Shown: one piece after another, positions 16,301 to 24,003 of the stretch
Position numbering within the stretch: the stretch's first letter is position 1
Layout of the letters: the number at the start of each line of letters is the position of its first letter
Assembly: GCA_947498065.1 (NCBI GenBank)
Contig: CANMIS010000003.1
Location: 524,739-588,738 of the forward strand
Source of the DNA: an uncultured Erythrobacter sp.
Lineage (GTDB): Bacteria > Pseudomonadota > Alphaproteobacteria > Sphingomonadales > Sphingomonadaceae
Length of the DNA: 64,000 bases
Direction of reading: 5' to 3'
Notes under the pieces: model-generated
The model's input: the letters and a program-made list of their open reading frames with translations, nothing else
Databases searched by the model: none
Told to the model about the DNA's origin: nothing
Program-made: the position numbers and the translations under genes

Positions 16301-19027
16301 ATGGCAACGCGCATGCTAATCGATGCGCGCCACTCGGAAGAGACCCGGGTGGCGGTACTAAAAGGCAACCGGATTGAGGAGTTCGACTTTGAATCTGCCG
16401 AACACAAGCAGATCAAAGGCAATATTTATCTAGCCAAAGTTACCCGGGTAGAACCATCGCTGCAGGCGGCTTTTGTCGACTTTGGCGGAAACCGGCATGG
16501 CTTCCTCGCCTTTAGCGAAATTCACCCGGACTATTACCAGATCCCTCAGGATGATCGGGAGCGCTTGCTCGCTGAAGAAGCTGAGGCCGCCGAAGAAGAG
16601 GCGCGTCTGCGCGCTGAGGAAGAGGATGAAGGTAATGTCCCCGGCGAGGAATATGACGCTGAGGACGAATCCGCTGAAGCTCTGGCAGAAGATCTCGCCG
16701 AAGACGGCATGGAAGAGATCGACACTTCCGAAAAAGACAAAGTCGCCACCATCGAAGAAGGCACCGTCGATGGCGACGACGACGATGACGACGACAGCTC
16801 AGACGATGACGCCGAAGATGGCGAGACATCTGACGAAGAAAACTCCGATGAAGACGACAAGCCGCGCCGCGGACGCGGTCGCCGCGGGCGCAATGGTCGC
16901 CGCCGTCAGGGCGGAAAAGGCGACAGTAAGAAAAGCCGCAGCCGCGCTAAAGAAGTAGACGAAGTGCGCGCCAAGCGTATGGCTCTGCGCCGCCGCTACA
17001 AAATTCAGGACGTTATCCAACGCCGCCAGGTGATCCTGGTTCAGGTCGTGAAGGAAGAGCGCGGGAACAAGGGCGCTGCCCTCACCTCTTATCTCAGCCT
17101 AGCGGGCCGTTACACGGTGCTGATGCCAAACAGCTCGCACGGCGGCGGGATCAGCCGCAAGATCAATTCTTCGTCTGATCGCAAGCGTTTGAAGCAAGTC
17201 GTGTCCGATCTCTCGCTGCCCAAAACGATGGGTCTGATCGTTCGGACCGCCGGCATCAGCCGCACCAAGACCGAGATCAAGCGCGACTTTGACTACCTCG
17301 CCCGCCTGTGGGACGAGATCCGTCAAAAGACGCTGTCCTCGACCGCGCCGTCGCTGGTCCATTCGGACAGCGATCTGATCAAGCGGGCAATCCGCGACAT
17401 CTACAATCGCGAGATTGAGGAAGTGATCGTTGAGGGCGAAGAAGGCTATAAGTCGGCCAAGAGCTTCATGAAGATGCTGATGCCCAGCCACGCGCGCCGG
17501 GTAAAAGCCTATTCCGATCCGGTCCCACTGTTCCAGCGTTACGGCGCAGAGGACCAGCTGAGGGCGATGTATGATCCGGTGGTTCAGCTCAAATCGGGCG
17601 GCTATCTGGTCATCAACCCGACCGAGGCTTTGGTCTCAATCGACATCAACTCCGGCCGCTCCACCAAAGAGCACGGCATTGAACAAACCGCCGTTGCCAC
17701 CAACCTAGAGGCTGCGCGCGAAATCGCCCGTCAATTGCGCCTGCGCGATATGGCTGGCCTGGTCGTGATCGACTTCATCGACATGGAATACAATTCCAAC
17801 GTCCGCAAAGTCGAAAAGCAGATGAAGGAAGCTCTAAAGAGCGACCGCGCCCGCATCCAAGTGGGCCGCATCTCTGGCTTTGGCCTGATGGAAATGAGCC
17901 GCCAGCGTCTGCGCACCGGCGTGCTTGAGGCGACAACCCGCGAGTGCCCGCACTGCGATGGCACAGGCCTGGTTCGCACCGCATCCTCCGCTGGCCTGTC
18001 TGCTCTCCGCATTATCGAAGACGAAGCGGCCAAGGGCAGAGGCACAATCATCCGCCTGTCCGCCAGCACAGAAGCGGCGGTTTACCTGCTTAATGCGAAA
18101 CGCAGCGATCTCGCCGAAATTGAAGACCGTTACGGCGTGAATGTCGAAGTCGTCCCCGAAGGCGAAGACGAAGGCGCGAAGATGAGCGTGGCCAGTGCTG
18201 GCCCTCGCCCAACGCACGCACCCAAGTTTGAGCCCATCGTCGATGAAGATGACGATGATGATCTGCCGGAAGAGAGCTTCGACGAAGACGAAGACGATGA
18301 TGACGCGCCGAAGAAAAAGCGTCGCCGCCGCCGCCGTGGTGGCCGGGGCCGCAACAAGAACCGCGACGAAAATCGCGGTGATGATGCAGCCAATGACGAC
18401 AGCGAAGATGGCGACAATCGCGATGGCGGGCGTGAAGCCTCGAACGACGATGATGGCGAAGACAAACCAAAGCGCCGCCGCCGCCGAGGTGGCCGTGGAC
18501 GCCGCCGCAAGGAAGGCGACAACGCAGCCGAGGAATCAGCCGAGAGCGTAGAAGCAAGCTCAGACGAAGCGGAAGCGGCACCTGCCGACGAAGCTGCGAC
18601 CGAAGAAGCGCCTGCCGACGAGAAGCCAAAGCGCAAGCGCGCTTCTCGAGCCAAGAAAAAGCCTGAGCCGGAAGCGGAGACAGAAGCGGCACCAGCTGAA
18701 GACGCTCCTGCCGAAGAAGCGCCTGCGGATGAGAAACCGAAGCGCAAGCGGGCATCACGGGCAAAGAAGAAGCCTGAGGAAACCGCAGAAGTGGCGGATG
18801 CTCCAGAAGCAGAAGCTGAAGAAGCACCGGCCAAGAAAAAGGCGCCTGCCAAAAAGAAGGCTCCGGCCAAGCCCCGCGCTAAGAAAAAGCCTGCGGCCAA
18901 GGCTGACACCGAAGCTTCGGCAAGCGAAAGCGCGCCTGCTGAACCTAAAGCTGAGGTTGCTGAAGAAGCACCAGCTGCTGGCGGCAAGGCAAAGCGTGGC
19001 TGGTGGCAGCGGACATTTGGCGAGTAA
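16301..19027 (+). CDS. rne: Ribonuclease E
   Basis: A 908-residue endoribonuclease, core of the RNA degradosome. The S1 domain starts at about residue 36 but is interrupted at about 81-235 by an acidic tract (a long Asp run near 159-170) and a basic Arg/Gly tract. The catalytic magnesium residues align as Asp448 (VSIDINSG) and Asp491 (VVIDFIDM), 43 residues apart as in E. coli. The Zn-link is Cys549 and Cys552 in CPHCDGTG. From about residue 640 the C terminus is a disordered scaffold of alternating acidic and Arg/Lys-rich blocks, with a duplicated DEKPKRKRASRAKKKPE segment, ending in WWQRTFGE. The ATG at 16301 has GGAG upstream. Confidence 0.97.
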   Translation: MATRMLIDARHSEETRVAVLKGNRIEEFDFESAEHKQIKGNIYLAKVTRVEPSLQAAFVDFGGNRHGFLAFSEIHPDYYQIPQDDRERLLAEEAEAAEEEARLRAEEEDEGNVPGEEYDAEDESAEALAEDLAEDGMEEIDTSEKDKVATIEEGTVDGDDDDDDDSSDDDAEDGETSDEENSDEDDKPRRGRGRRGRNGRRRQGGKGDSKKSRSRAKEVDEVRAKRMALRRRYKIQDVIQRRQVILVQVVKEERGNKGAALTSYLSLAGRYTVLMPNSSHGGGISRKINSSSDRKRLKQVVSDLSLPKTMGLIVRTAGISRTKTEIKRDFDYLARLWDEIRQKTLSSTAPSLVHSDSDLIKRAIRDIYNREIEEVIVEGEEGYKSAKSFMKMLMPSHARRVKAYSDPVPLFQRYGAEDQLRAMYDPVVQLKSGGYLVINPTEALVSIDINSGRSTKEHGIEQTAVATNLEAAREIARQLRLRDMAGLVVIDFIDMEYNSNVRKVEKQMKEALKSDRARIQVGRISGFGLMEMSRQRLRTGVLEATTRECPHCDGTGLVRTASSAGLSALRIIEDEAAKGRGTIIRLSASTEAAVYLLNAKRSDLAEIEDRYGVNVEVVPEGEDEGAKMSVASAGPRPTHAPKFEPIVDEDDDDDLPEESFDEDEDDDDAPKKKRRRRRRGGRGRNKNRDENRGDDAANDDSEDGDNRDGGREASNDDDGEDKPKRRRRRGGRGRRRKEGDNAAEESAESVEASSDEAEAAPADEAATEEAPADEKPKRKRASRAKKKPEPEAETEAAPAEDAPAEEAPADEKPKRKRASRAKKKPEETAEVADAPEAEAEEAPAKKKAPAKKKAPAKPRAKKKPAAKADTEASASESAPAEPKAEVAEEAPAAGGKAKRGWWQRTFGE
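18602..18667 (+). repeat. In-frame repeat in the RNase E tail, copy 1
   Basis: Encodes residues about 768-789, EEAPADEKPKRKRASRAKKK plus PE. The same 22 residues recur 37 codons later at 18713-18778. The two DNA copies differ at several third positions while the protein is identical, so the sequence is being kept at the amino-acid level. Confidence 0.85.
18713..18778 (+). repeat. In-frame repeat in the RNase E tail, copy 2
   Basis: Encodes residues about 805-826, identical in protein sequence to copy 1 at 18602. Basic KRKR and AKKK blocks could bind RNA or a degradosome partner; this is inference. Confidence 0.85.
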
Positions 19028-19070
19028 TATCGCGCTTTAGCTGAGTAAATTCAGTTCTATAGCGGCAATC

Positions 19071-19105
19071 GCAAGCCGGGGGTGTTAGTTACATCCCCGG
19101 CTTGC
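19071..19105. terminator. Hairpin between convergent rne and methyltransferase genes
   Basis: GCAAGCCGGGG (19071-19081) pairs perfectly with CCCCGGCTTGC (19095-19105) over a 13-base loop region that can itself partly pair. It lies 44 bp after the rne stop and overlaps the last codons of the convergent methyltransferase. No run of T follows on either strand, so it may act with Rho or as a 3' stability element rather than as a classical intrinsic terminator. Confidence 0.55.
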
Positions 19106-19724
19106 GCGCCACTCCCCATTCGTTCCACATCGCAAACTTGGGAGCCTTTGGCAGGTAACCCTGCCCATGCGGCTCCACGTCAAAGCCTGCCCCGCGCAGA
19201 GCCGAACCGATGGGGCGCGTCAGGTGGCATCCTCCGGCGAGCTTCTTCCAGACAGGTTCAATCCGATCCTGCCATTTGGCGACATCCGGGTCCGGCGCGC
19301 GGCCATGCTCCAGGAACAGCACTTGCCCGCCAGGTCTCAGTATGCGGCGCATTTCTGACATCACCTGTGCGGGGTCTTCGACCGTGCACAAAGTGAACGT
19401 GCACACCACATTGTCGAATGAACGGTCGGCAAAGGGGATCGCCTCACCCACTCCTTCACGAATATCAGCGGGCCAGCCTTTGGCCTCCGCAGCGGCTCTT
19501 GCTTGGTCCAGCAGCGCGCCATGCGGATCGATCCCGGCAAAGCTGGTAACGGCACCGCGATCGTAAAACTGGTGGTTTAATCCGCCGCCGCAGCCCAGCT
19601 CAAACACATCTCCGCGCGCAAGCGGCACGACCTTTGAGCGGCGTTTCATCACTTGGCCCTGCGCGCAGGCAAACCCGACGAGGCGCGGCATTATGTGCGC
19701 ATCATACCATTCTTGAACGGCCAT
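19089..19724 (-). CDS. Class I SAM-dependent methyltransferase (UbiE/PMT-like)
   Basis: A 211-residue methyltransferase. Motif I is VFELGCGGGLNHQFYD, the strand-2 acid is in FAGIDPHGALLDQA, and motif IV reads FDNVVCTFTLCTVED, followed by RRILRPGGQVLFLEHG. This pattern fits the Methyltransf_11 group that includes phospholipid N-methyltransferases and ubiquinone methylases. The substrate cannot be assigned. The ATG at 19724 has an excellent GGGAGG site six bases upstream, better than the GTG at 19730. Confidence 0.9.
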   Translation of the reverse strand: MAVQEWYDAHIMPRLVGFACAQGQVMKRRSKVVPLARGDVFELGCGGGLNHQFYDRGAVTSFAGIDPHGALLDQARAAAEAKGWPADIREGVGEAIPFADRSFDNVVCTFTLCTVEDPAQVMSEMRRILRPGGQVLFLEHGRAPDPDVAKWQDRIEPVWKKLAGGCHLTRPIGSALRGAGFDVEPHGQGYLPKAPKFAMWNEWGVARKPGM

Positions 19725-19795
19725 CGGCACCCTCCCAAGACCAACAGGGGATCAGTGTACCGCAGTTTTTCTAAAAGCCAATCATGCGCTCGTGA

Positions 19796-21211
19796 TCAGG
19801 CGAAGGTCAGCGTCTTTTCACGCAATTTGTCCGCGACCAGACCCAAATCATGTGCAAGTTGACGCTCGACCTCAGCCGCGCTCATCTCGGCCCATGCGCT
19901 CATAATCGGCATGGACAGGCCAACCCGCAAAGTGCCGCCCCACCCGCCGTCCCGCCGCACACACTTGACCGGTTGGCCAAGGCGCACGCCATCATGGGCA
20001 AGCTCTTTGTGAAGCGCCTGCGCATCATCGAAGGTGCGTAGACCCGGCAGCATGCTGACATCGAGCGTTACCAGAGTGCGCATTTCAATCGGCAAATCGA
20101 GCTGAGCACCTTCGGCAGAGGTGAAGTTCGGCAGCACGCGCTTTACGCCAAGCGGCTCGATTATCTGTGCCTGCAGGGCCGCTTCAAACGCCGCGATCAT
20201 TGCTTCAACTCGGTCCGGTGCGATCTGTTGAAAGCGTTCCAGCTCAAACACAGCGGCTTCCAAACGCAGGGCGAGCGAGCGATTCTCGCCCTCGCCCAAT
20301 GTCTGGGCGCCCGGCCAGCTCTCGGGAAATTCGGCCCTGTTGAAGATTTGCGCAAATCCTTGCGGTAGCGGCGCAGCTAGCTCCGCTACGGCGGAGGGCA
20401 CAACTGCAAAGCCATTGAACGGCGGCGCGCCCATAAACTTCGATCCGGTCAGCAAAACAATGCAGCCGCGCTCAACATAGGCGGCAATTGCGGGGCTGGT
20501 TATGCGGGCTTGGCAGGCATCGACGACAAAGGTCGCATGGACGCCAAAACGCGCCTGTAGCTCGTCAAGGTCGGTTAGGTCGGGCAGGACCAGCCCCGTC
20601 TTGGAGCCATGAACGATGTGCACCAGAGCATGGCGGTTTGAGGCTTTGGCAAGTTCAATCTCGCTCGCGAGGCTCTGCGCGATCTCTGCGCTGGAGCAAG
20701 CGACACCTTCGGTGCAGCGGACAGGGACATCAACGAGGCTAATCGGGCAGCAACCCGCAACATCTTCTCGCGGGGTTGAGGCAATGCCCAGCGCCGTCGC
20801 CTCAGCAAAATAGCGGCCATGGGCGGAGTGGATGCAGCCACTGCCGATCTCATCCGCGCCCAGTAGGATATTGTGGATACCGCCGCTCGCACGGCCATGC
20901 ACGCTCGCCAGCGCAACATACTCCAGATCAGTCCCGGACGCCGCAAACACGATCTCGCTTGTCTTAGACAAAGAATAGGCGGCTTTGATCCGCCGCCTGA
21001 GGCCGTCCAGCTGGTCTGAATAGCTCGGGCGATCCTCTGCTGCTTCCAGCGCAAGGAGATGGGCAAAAGCAGGACCGGAGATATCGCTCACCGTGGAGGA
21101 GGAGTAGGCCACCACATCGCGCGGATAGGGCGCAGAATGATATTTGTTGAGGCCTGTACCCGCGCTCAAAGTGATCCGCTCGTCCCCTCCAGAGGACAGC
21201 GCGCGAACCAA
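19796..21211 (-). CDS. PLP-dependent class V aminotransferase-fold enzyme
   Basis: A 471-residue fold-type I PLP enzyme. The cofactor aspartate is Asp231 in FVVDACQARI and the Schiff-base lysine is Lys258 in LLTGSKFMGAPPFNG. The N-terminal SSGGDERITLSAGTGLNKY is a feature I associate with an uncharacterised alphaproteobacterial subgroup. Reaction and substrate are unknown. The only start giving that N terminus is TTG at 21211, without a clear ribosome site. It is divergent from an ATP-grasp/RimB/RimK cassette and shares about 240 bp of upstream DNA with it, which suggests, but does not prove, one pathway. Confidence 0.85.
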   Translation of the reverse strand: MVRALSSGGDERITLSAGTGLNKYHSAPYPRDVVAYSSSTVSDISGPAFAHLLALEAAEDRPSYSDQLDGLRRRIKAAYSLSKTSEIVFAASGTDLEYVALASVHGRASGGIHNILLGADEIGSGCIHSAHGRYFAEATALGIASTPREDVAGCCPISLVDVPVRCTEGVACSSAEIAQSLASEIELAKASNRHALVHIVHGSKTGLVLPDLTDLDELQARFGVHATFVVDACQARITSPAIAAYVERGCIVLLTGSKFMGAPPFNGFAVVPSAVAELAAPLPQGFAQIFNRAEFPESWPGAQTLGEGENRSLALRLEAAVFELERFQQIAPDRVEAMIAAFEAALQAQIIEPLGVKRVLPNFTSAEGAQLDLPIEMRTLVTLDVSMLPGLRTFDDAQALHKELAHDGVRLGQPVKCVRRDGGWGGTLRVGLSMPIMSAWAEMSAAEVERQLAHDLGLVADKLREKTLTFA

Positions 21212-21451
21212 GGCGTCACATTCTGGCGTTCGATCAAGCCCGTTTTCGGGTCTGTTGTATTTTATCTTTGTAATGAGCGACCGTTCCCGCGGTTTATTAA
21301 ATGCGACCCGGCGTTGCTATATTCACGGTCATAAGCGATGGGAAGTGCATCCGCGCCGGACCGGTTGATACCCCGGGTAAGTTTTCCGCTGGCGCCGTCC
21401 GTCCCGCCGCCGTAAATGCGCGGCTCCAAATCGCTTGCTAGGCATGAAAAC
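21212..21451. promoter_or_regulatory. Divergent promoter region of the PLP gene and ATP-grasp cassette
   Basis: About 240 bp with no credible gene. It is AT-richer than its surroundings around 21245-21325, including TATATT at about 21319-21324 that could be a -10 element for the rightward cassette. No regulator-binding dyad stands out. Confidence 0.4.
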
Positions 21452-22471
21452 ATGACAGACACGCTCACCCCTTTGCGCATTCCCGATGAGGTTAAAAAGG
21501 GCGCGCATATCCTGTTCCTTGCGAAAAACGCGCTGTGGGAGGGGGAGATACATCCTGAGGATGGTAACCATGCGATGTATCACCGCGAAATGCGCGAGGT
21601 GCTCGAGGGGCTTGGGCTGAAGCTGACCATTACGCAGACGTTCGATATCCTGTTTGATCCGCCGAAAGATGTGGATTTCGTCTTTCCGCTGCTCAATCGC
21701 GCGGGCTTTTTCAATTCAGAAATGCTGGTGCCGCTGCTGTGTGAGCGCGCGGGCATTCCCTATCTCGGCGCCAGCCCGATCCTTCGCGGCCTGTCGGATG
21801 ACAAGCATTTGGCGAAGCGCGCCGCCGTGGATGCTGGTGTCCCAACGGCGCCTTGGGCGATTTACCGCAAGGGCGCTCCGATTGAGGAGGCGAAATGCCC
21901 CAAGGCGGACCGCTATGTGATCAAACCCAATGCCTCCTCGGCCAGTTGGGGCGTGGGTGACGCGCGCGATTGGGCGGGCGTAAAGGACGCCGTGGAGCGC
22001 ATCCACAGTGACGAGAGCAATGGCGGGCAAGATGCGATTGTTGAGCCGTTCCTGGATGGTAGCGATGTCGAGGTGCCTGTCGTCACCATCAATGGCGAGC
22101 CGCAGATCCTGCCCATGATGATCTTTCGCCAGGCGGACCCGTCGCATCTGCGCACCTATCAGGAAAAACGCGATCTGGTCGACCGCAGCCAAAAATATGC
22201 GCTCGAACATTTTGAGCACCCAGAGCTTACTGTGAAAATCGCTGAGCTGACCCAGCGCAGCTGGGAGGAATACCGACCGTTTGATTATGGCCGGTTCGAA
22301 TTCCGTGTGAACGAGGACACGGGCGAAATCACCTTCCTGGAGCTCAACCTCAATTGCAATCTGTGGTCGCAAAAGGTCTTTGGACGCGCGGCAGAGCTTG
22401 CCGGGTGGAGCCAGGAGGACCTTATCGAAACACTGATCGCTGAGGGCCTCAGGCGGAACGGAATTGTCTGA
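21452..22471 (+). CDS. ATP-grasp ligase, D-alanine-D-alanine-ligase-like
   Basis: A 339-residue ATP-grasp protein. It starts with a Rossmann-like pre-ATP-grasp part (KGAHILFLAKNALWEGE) and continues with a Ddl-like segment RAGIPYLGASPILRGLSDDK. The ATP-binding lysine is in DRYVIKPNASSASWGVG, and the Mg2+-binding end is FLELNLNCNLWSQ. It should join a carboxylate to an amine through an acyl phosphate. It is not the cell-wall Ddl: the usual ddl neighbours (mur/fts genes) are absent and the active-site loop differs. The start at 21452 gives MTDTLTPLRIP; an ATG at 21416 is possible. It is followed by RimB and RimK genes. Confidence 0.87.
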   Translation: MTDTLTPLRIPDEVKKGAHILFLAKNALWEGEIHPEDGNHAMYHREMREVLEGLGLKLTITQTFDILFDPPKDVDFVFPLLNRAGFFNSEMLVPLLCERAGIPYLGASPILRGLSDDKHLAKRAAVDAGVPTAPWAIYRKGAPIEEAKCPKADRYVIKPNASSASWGVGDARDWAGVKDAVERIHSDESNGGQDAIVEPFLDGSDVEVPVVTINGEPQILPMMIFRQADPSHLRTYQEKRDLVDRSQKYALEHFEHPELTVKIAELTQRSWEEYRPFDYGRFEFRVNEDTGEITFLELNLNCNLWSQKVFGRAAELAGWSQEDLIETLIAEGLRRNGIV

Positions 22472-22560
22472 GCGGGATTATCCCGAAATAGCCGCTTCGG
22501 CCCTAAGGATAAAACCTCGCGCCATGCTCATGCCCTCGCCTCTGTTTTGGCCATCCCCCA

Positions 22561-23013
22561 ATGACTAAGCCACACCTCCCCGTGATCGGTTGGCGCGAGC
22601 TGATTGATCTGCCGCAGCTCGGCCTGTCAGGCATTCCCGCCAAGATCGACAGCGGTGCGCGCACGTCGTCTCTGAATGGCCGCGTCATTGAAGTGATCGA
22701 CCGCGAGGGCGAGCAATTCGTGCGCTTCGCCGTCGATTGGGACGGCACAGAACACATTTGCGAGGCGGTCCACGTAGATATCCGGGGCATCACCAGCTCA
22801 AACGGTAAAACGCAGCAGCGCTATGTCATCAAAACGCCCATCCAAATCGGCGACATAGAATTCCGCGCTGAAATCAGCCTGGCTGACAGATCAGATATGA
22901 AATTCCCCATGCTCATCGGCCGGTCGTCGCTCAGGCGGCGGTTTCTGGTCGATAGCGGCCACTCCTGGCTGCAAACCAAGGGCATGGACACAGAAAAGGG
23001 ACACAAGCGATGA
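22561..23013 (+). CDS. RimB-type retropepsin-like protease (RimK-associated)
   Basis: A 150-residue member of the family once called ATP-dependent zinc proteases (DUF785). The aspartic-protease-like motif is [16 protein letters not shown] (Asp with SGA), and a second conserved part is [19 protein letters not shown]. In Pseudomonas the homologous RimB cuts poly-glutamate tails added by RimK to ribosomal protein S6. Its stop overlaps the rimK start by 4 bp, so the two should be made together. The function in this organism is inferred from that pairing. Confidence 0.9.
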   Translation: MTKPHLPVIGWRELIDLPQLGLSGIPAKIDSGARTSSLNGRVIEVIDREGEQFVRFAVDWDGTEHICEAVHVDIRGITSSNGKTQQRYVIKTPIQIGDIEFRAEISLADRSDMKFPMLIGRSSLRRRFLVDSGHSWLQTKGMDTEKGHKR

Positions 23014-23936
23014 GCACGAGCAGCAAGCCTCTCAAAATTGCCATGTTGGCCCGCAATCCAAACCTCTATTCGCACAAAAGGCTGGTCGAGGCGGCTGAGC
23101 AGCGCGGGCACACGCTCGATATTCTCAACACCACGCGCTGCACGATGAACATCGCCAGCCACCGCCCGACCATTGCCTATGAGGGCAAGACGCTGAGCGG
23201 TTATGACGTAGTAATCCCGCGCATTGGCGCATCGATCACGCAATATGGTCTCTCGGTGCTGCGCCAGTTTGAGATGCAAGGCGTATGGCCGCTGAATGAA
23301 AGCGTCGCCATTGGGCGCAGCCGGGACAAGCTGCGCTCCATGCAAATCCTCGCCAAACATGGCCTCGGCCTGCCGCTCACCGCCTATGCCAATGACCCGA
23401 AGCAGGCGGAGGAGATTATCAAGGCTGTGAACGGTCCGCCCGTTGTGATCAAGCTGCTCGAGGGCACACAGGGCATCGGCGTCGTTCTGGCCGAGACTAT
23501 GTCGAGCGCCAAGTCTGTGATCGAGGCGTTTCGCGGGGCCAATGTGAACATTCTGGTGCAGGAGTTTATTGCCGAGGCTGGCGGTACCGATATTCGCGCG
23601 CTGGTGGTGGGCGGCAAGGTTGTTGCCGCGATGAAGCGGACCGGCGCAGCGGATGATTTCCGCTCCAACCTGCACCGGGGCGGCAGCGCTCAGGTGATCA
23701 AGATCACCCCGGAAGAGCGCTCAACTGCGGTCCGAGCCGCCAAGCACATGGGCCTCAACGTCTGCGGCGTGGATATGCTGCGCAGCAATCACGGACCGGT
23801 GATTATGGAGGTGAACTCCTCTCCGGGTTTGGAAGGCATTGAAACCGCGACCGGCAAAGATGTGGCCGGGCAAATCATCGACTTTATCGCCGCCAAGGCA
23901 AAAGCGGGCGCGACCAAGACCAAGGGTAAAGGTTAA
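23010..23936 (+). CDS. rimK: RimK family alpha-L-glutamate ligase
   Basis: A 308-residue ATP-grasp ligase very close in layout to RimK: N-terminal [23 protein letters not shown] lysine in [18 protein letters not shown], and the metal site [14 protein letters not shown]. RimK adds glutamates to the C terminus of ribosomal protein S6; relatives act on F420 or peptides. It is the last gene of the cassette. The C terminus is a short Lys/Thr-rich tail ([11 protein letters not shown]). A hairpin at 23952-23985 follows. Confidence 0.93.
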   Translation: MSTSSKPLKIAMLARNPNLYSHKRLVEAAEQRGHTLDILNTTRCTMNIASHRPTIAYEGKTLSGYDVVIPRIGASITQYGLSVLRQFEMQGVWPLNESVAIGRSRDKLRSMQILAKHGLGLPLTAYANDPKQAEEIIKAVNGPPVVIKLLEGTQGIGVVLAETMSSAKSVIEAFRGANVNILVQEFIAEAGGTDIRALVVGGKVVAAMKRTGAADDFRSNLHRGGSAQVIKITPEERSTAVRAAKHMGLNVCGVDMLRSNHGPVIMEVNSSPGLEGIETATGKDVAGQIIDFIAAKAKAGATKTKGKG

Positions 23937-23951
23937 GTCGCAGTAATAGAA

Positions 23952-23985
23952 TGGAGAGCGGACACCACGCAGCGCCCGCTCTCCA
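23952..23985. terminator. Hairpin between convergent rimK and adhesin genes
   Basis: TGGAGAGCGG (23952-23961) pairs with CCGCTCTCCA (23976-23985) over 14 bases. It lies 16 bp after the rimK stop and 18 bp from the adhesin stop, so it could end both transcripts. No T-tract of note follows. Confidence 0.6.
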
Positions 23986-24003
23986 CTTCTAGATTTCAGC
24001 GGA

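Noticed and set aside
18130..18987. Long minus-strand reading frame opposite the RNase E tail
   Set aside because: It is Ser/Ala/Arg low complexity created by the repeated acidic and basic codons of rne.
21452..22471. Cell-wall D-alanine-D-alanine ligase
   Set aside because: The context has no mur or fts genes, and the C-terminal metal motif ELNLNCN and overall layout differ from Ddl.
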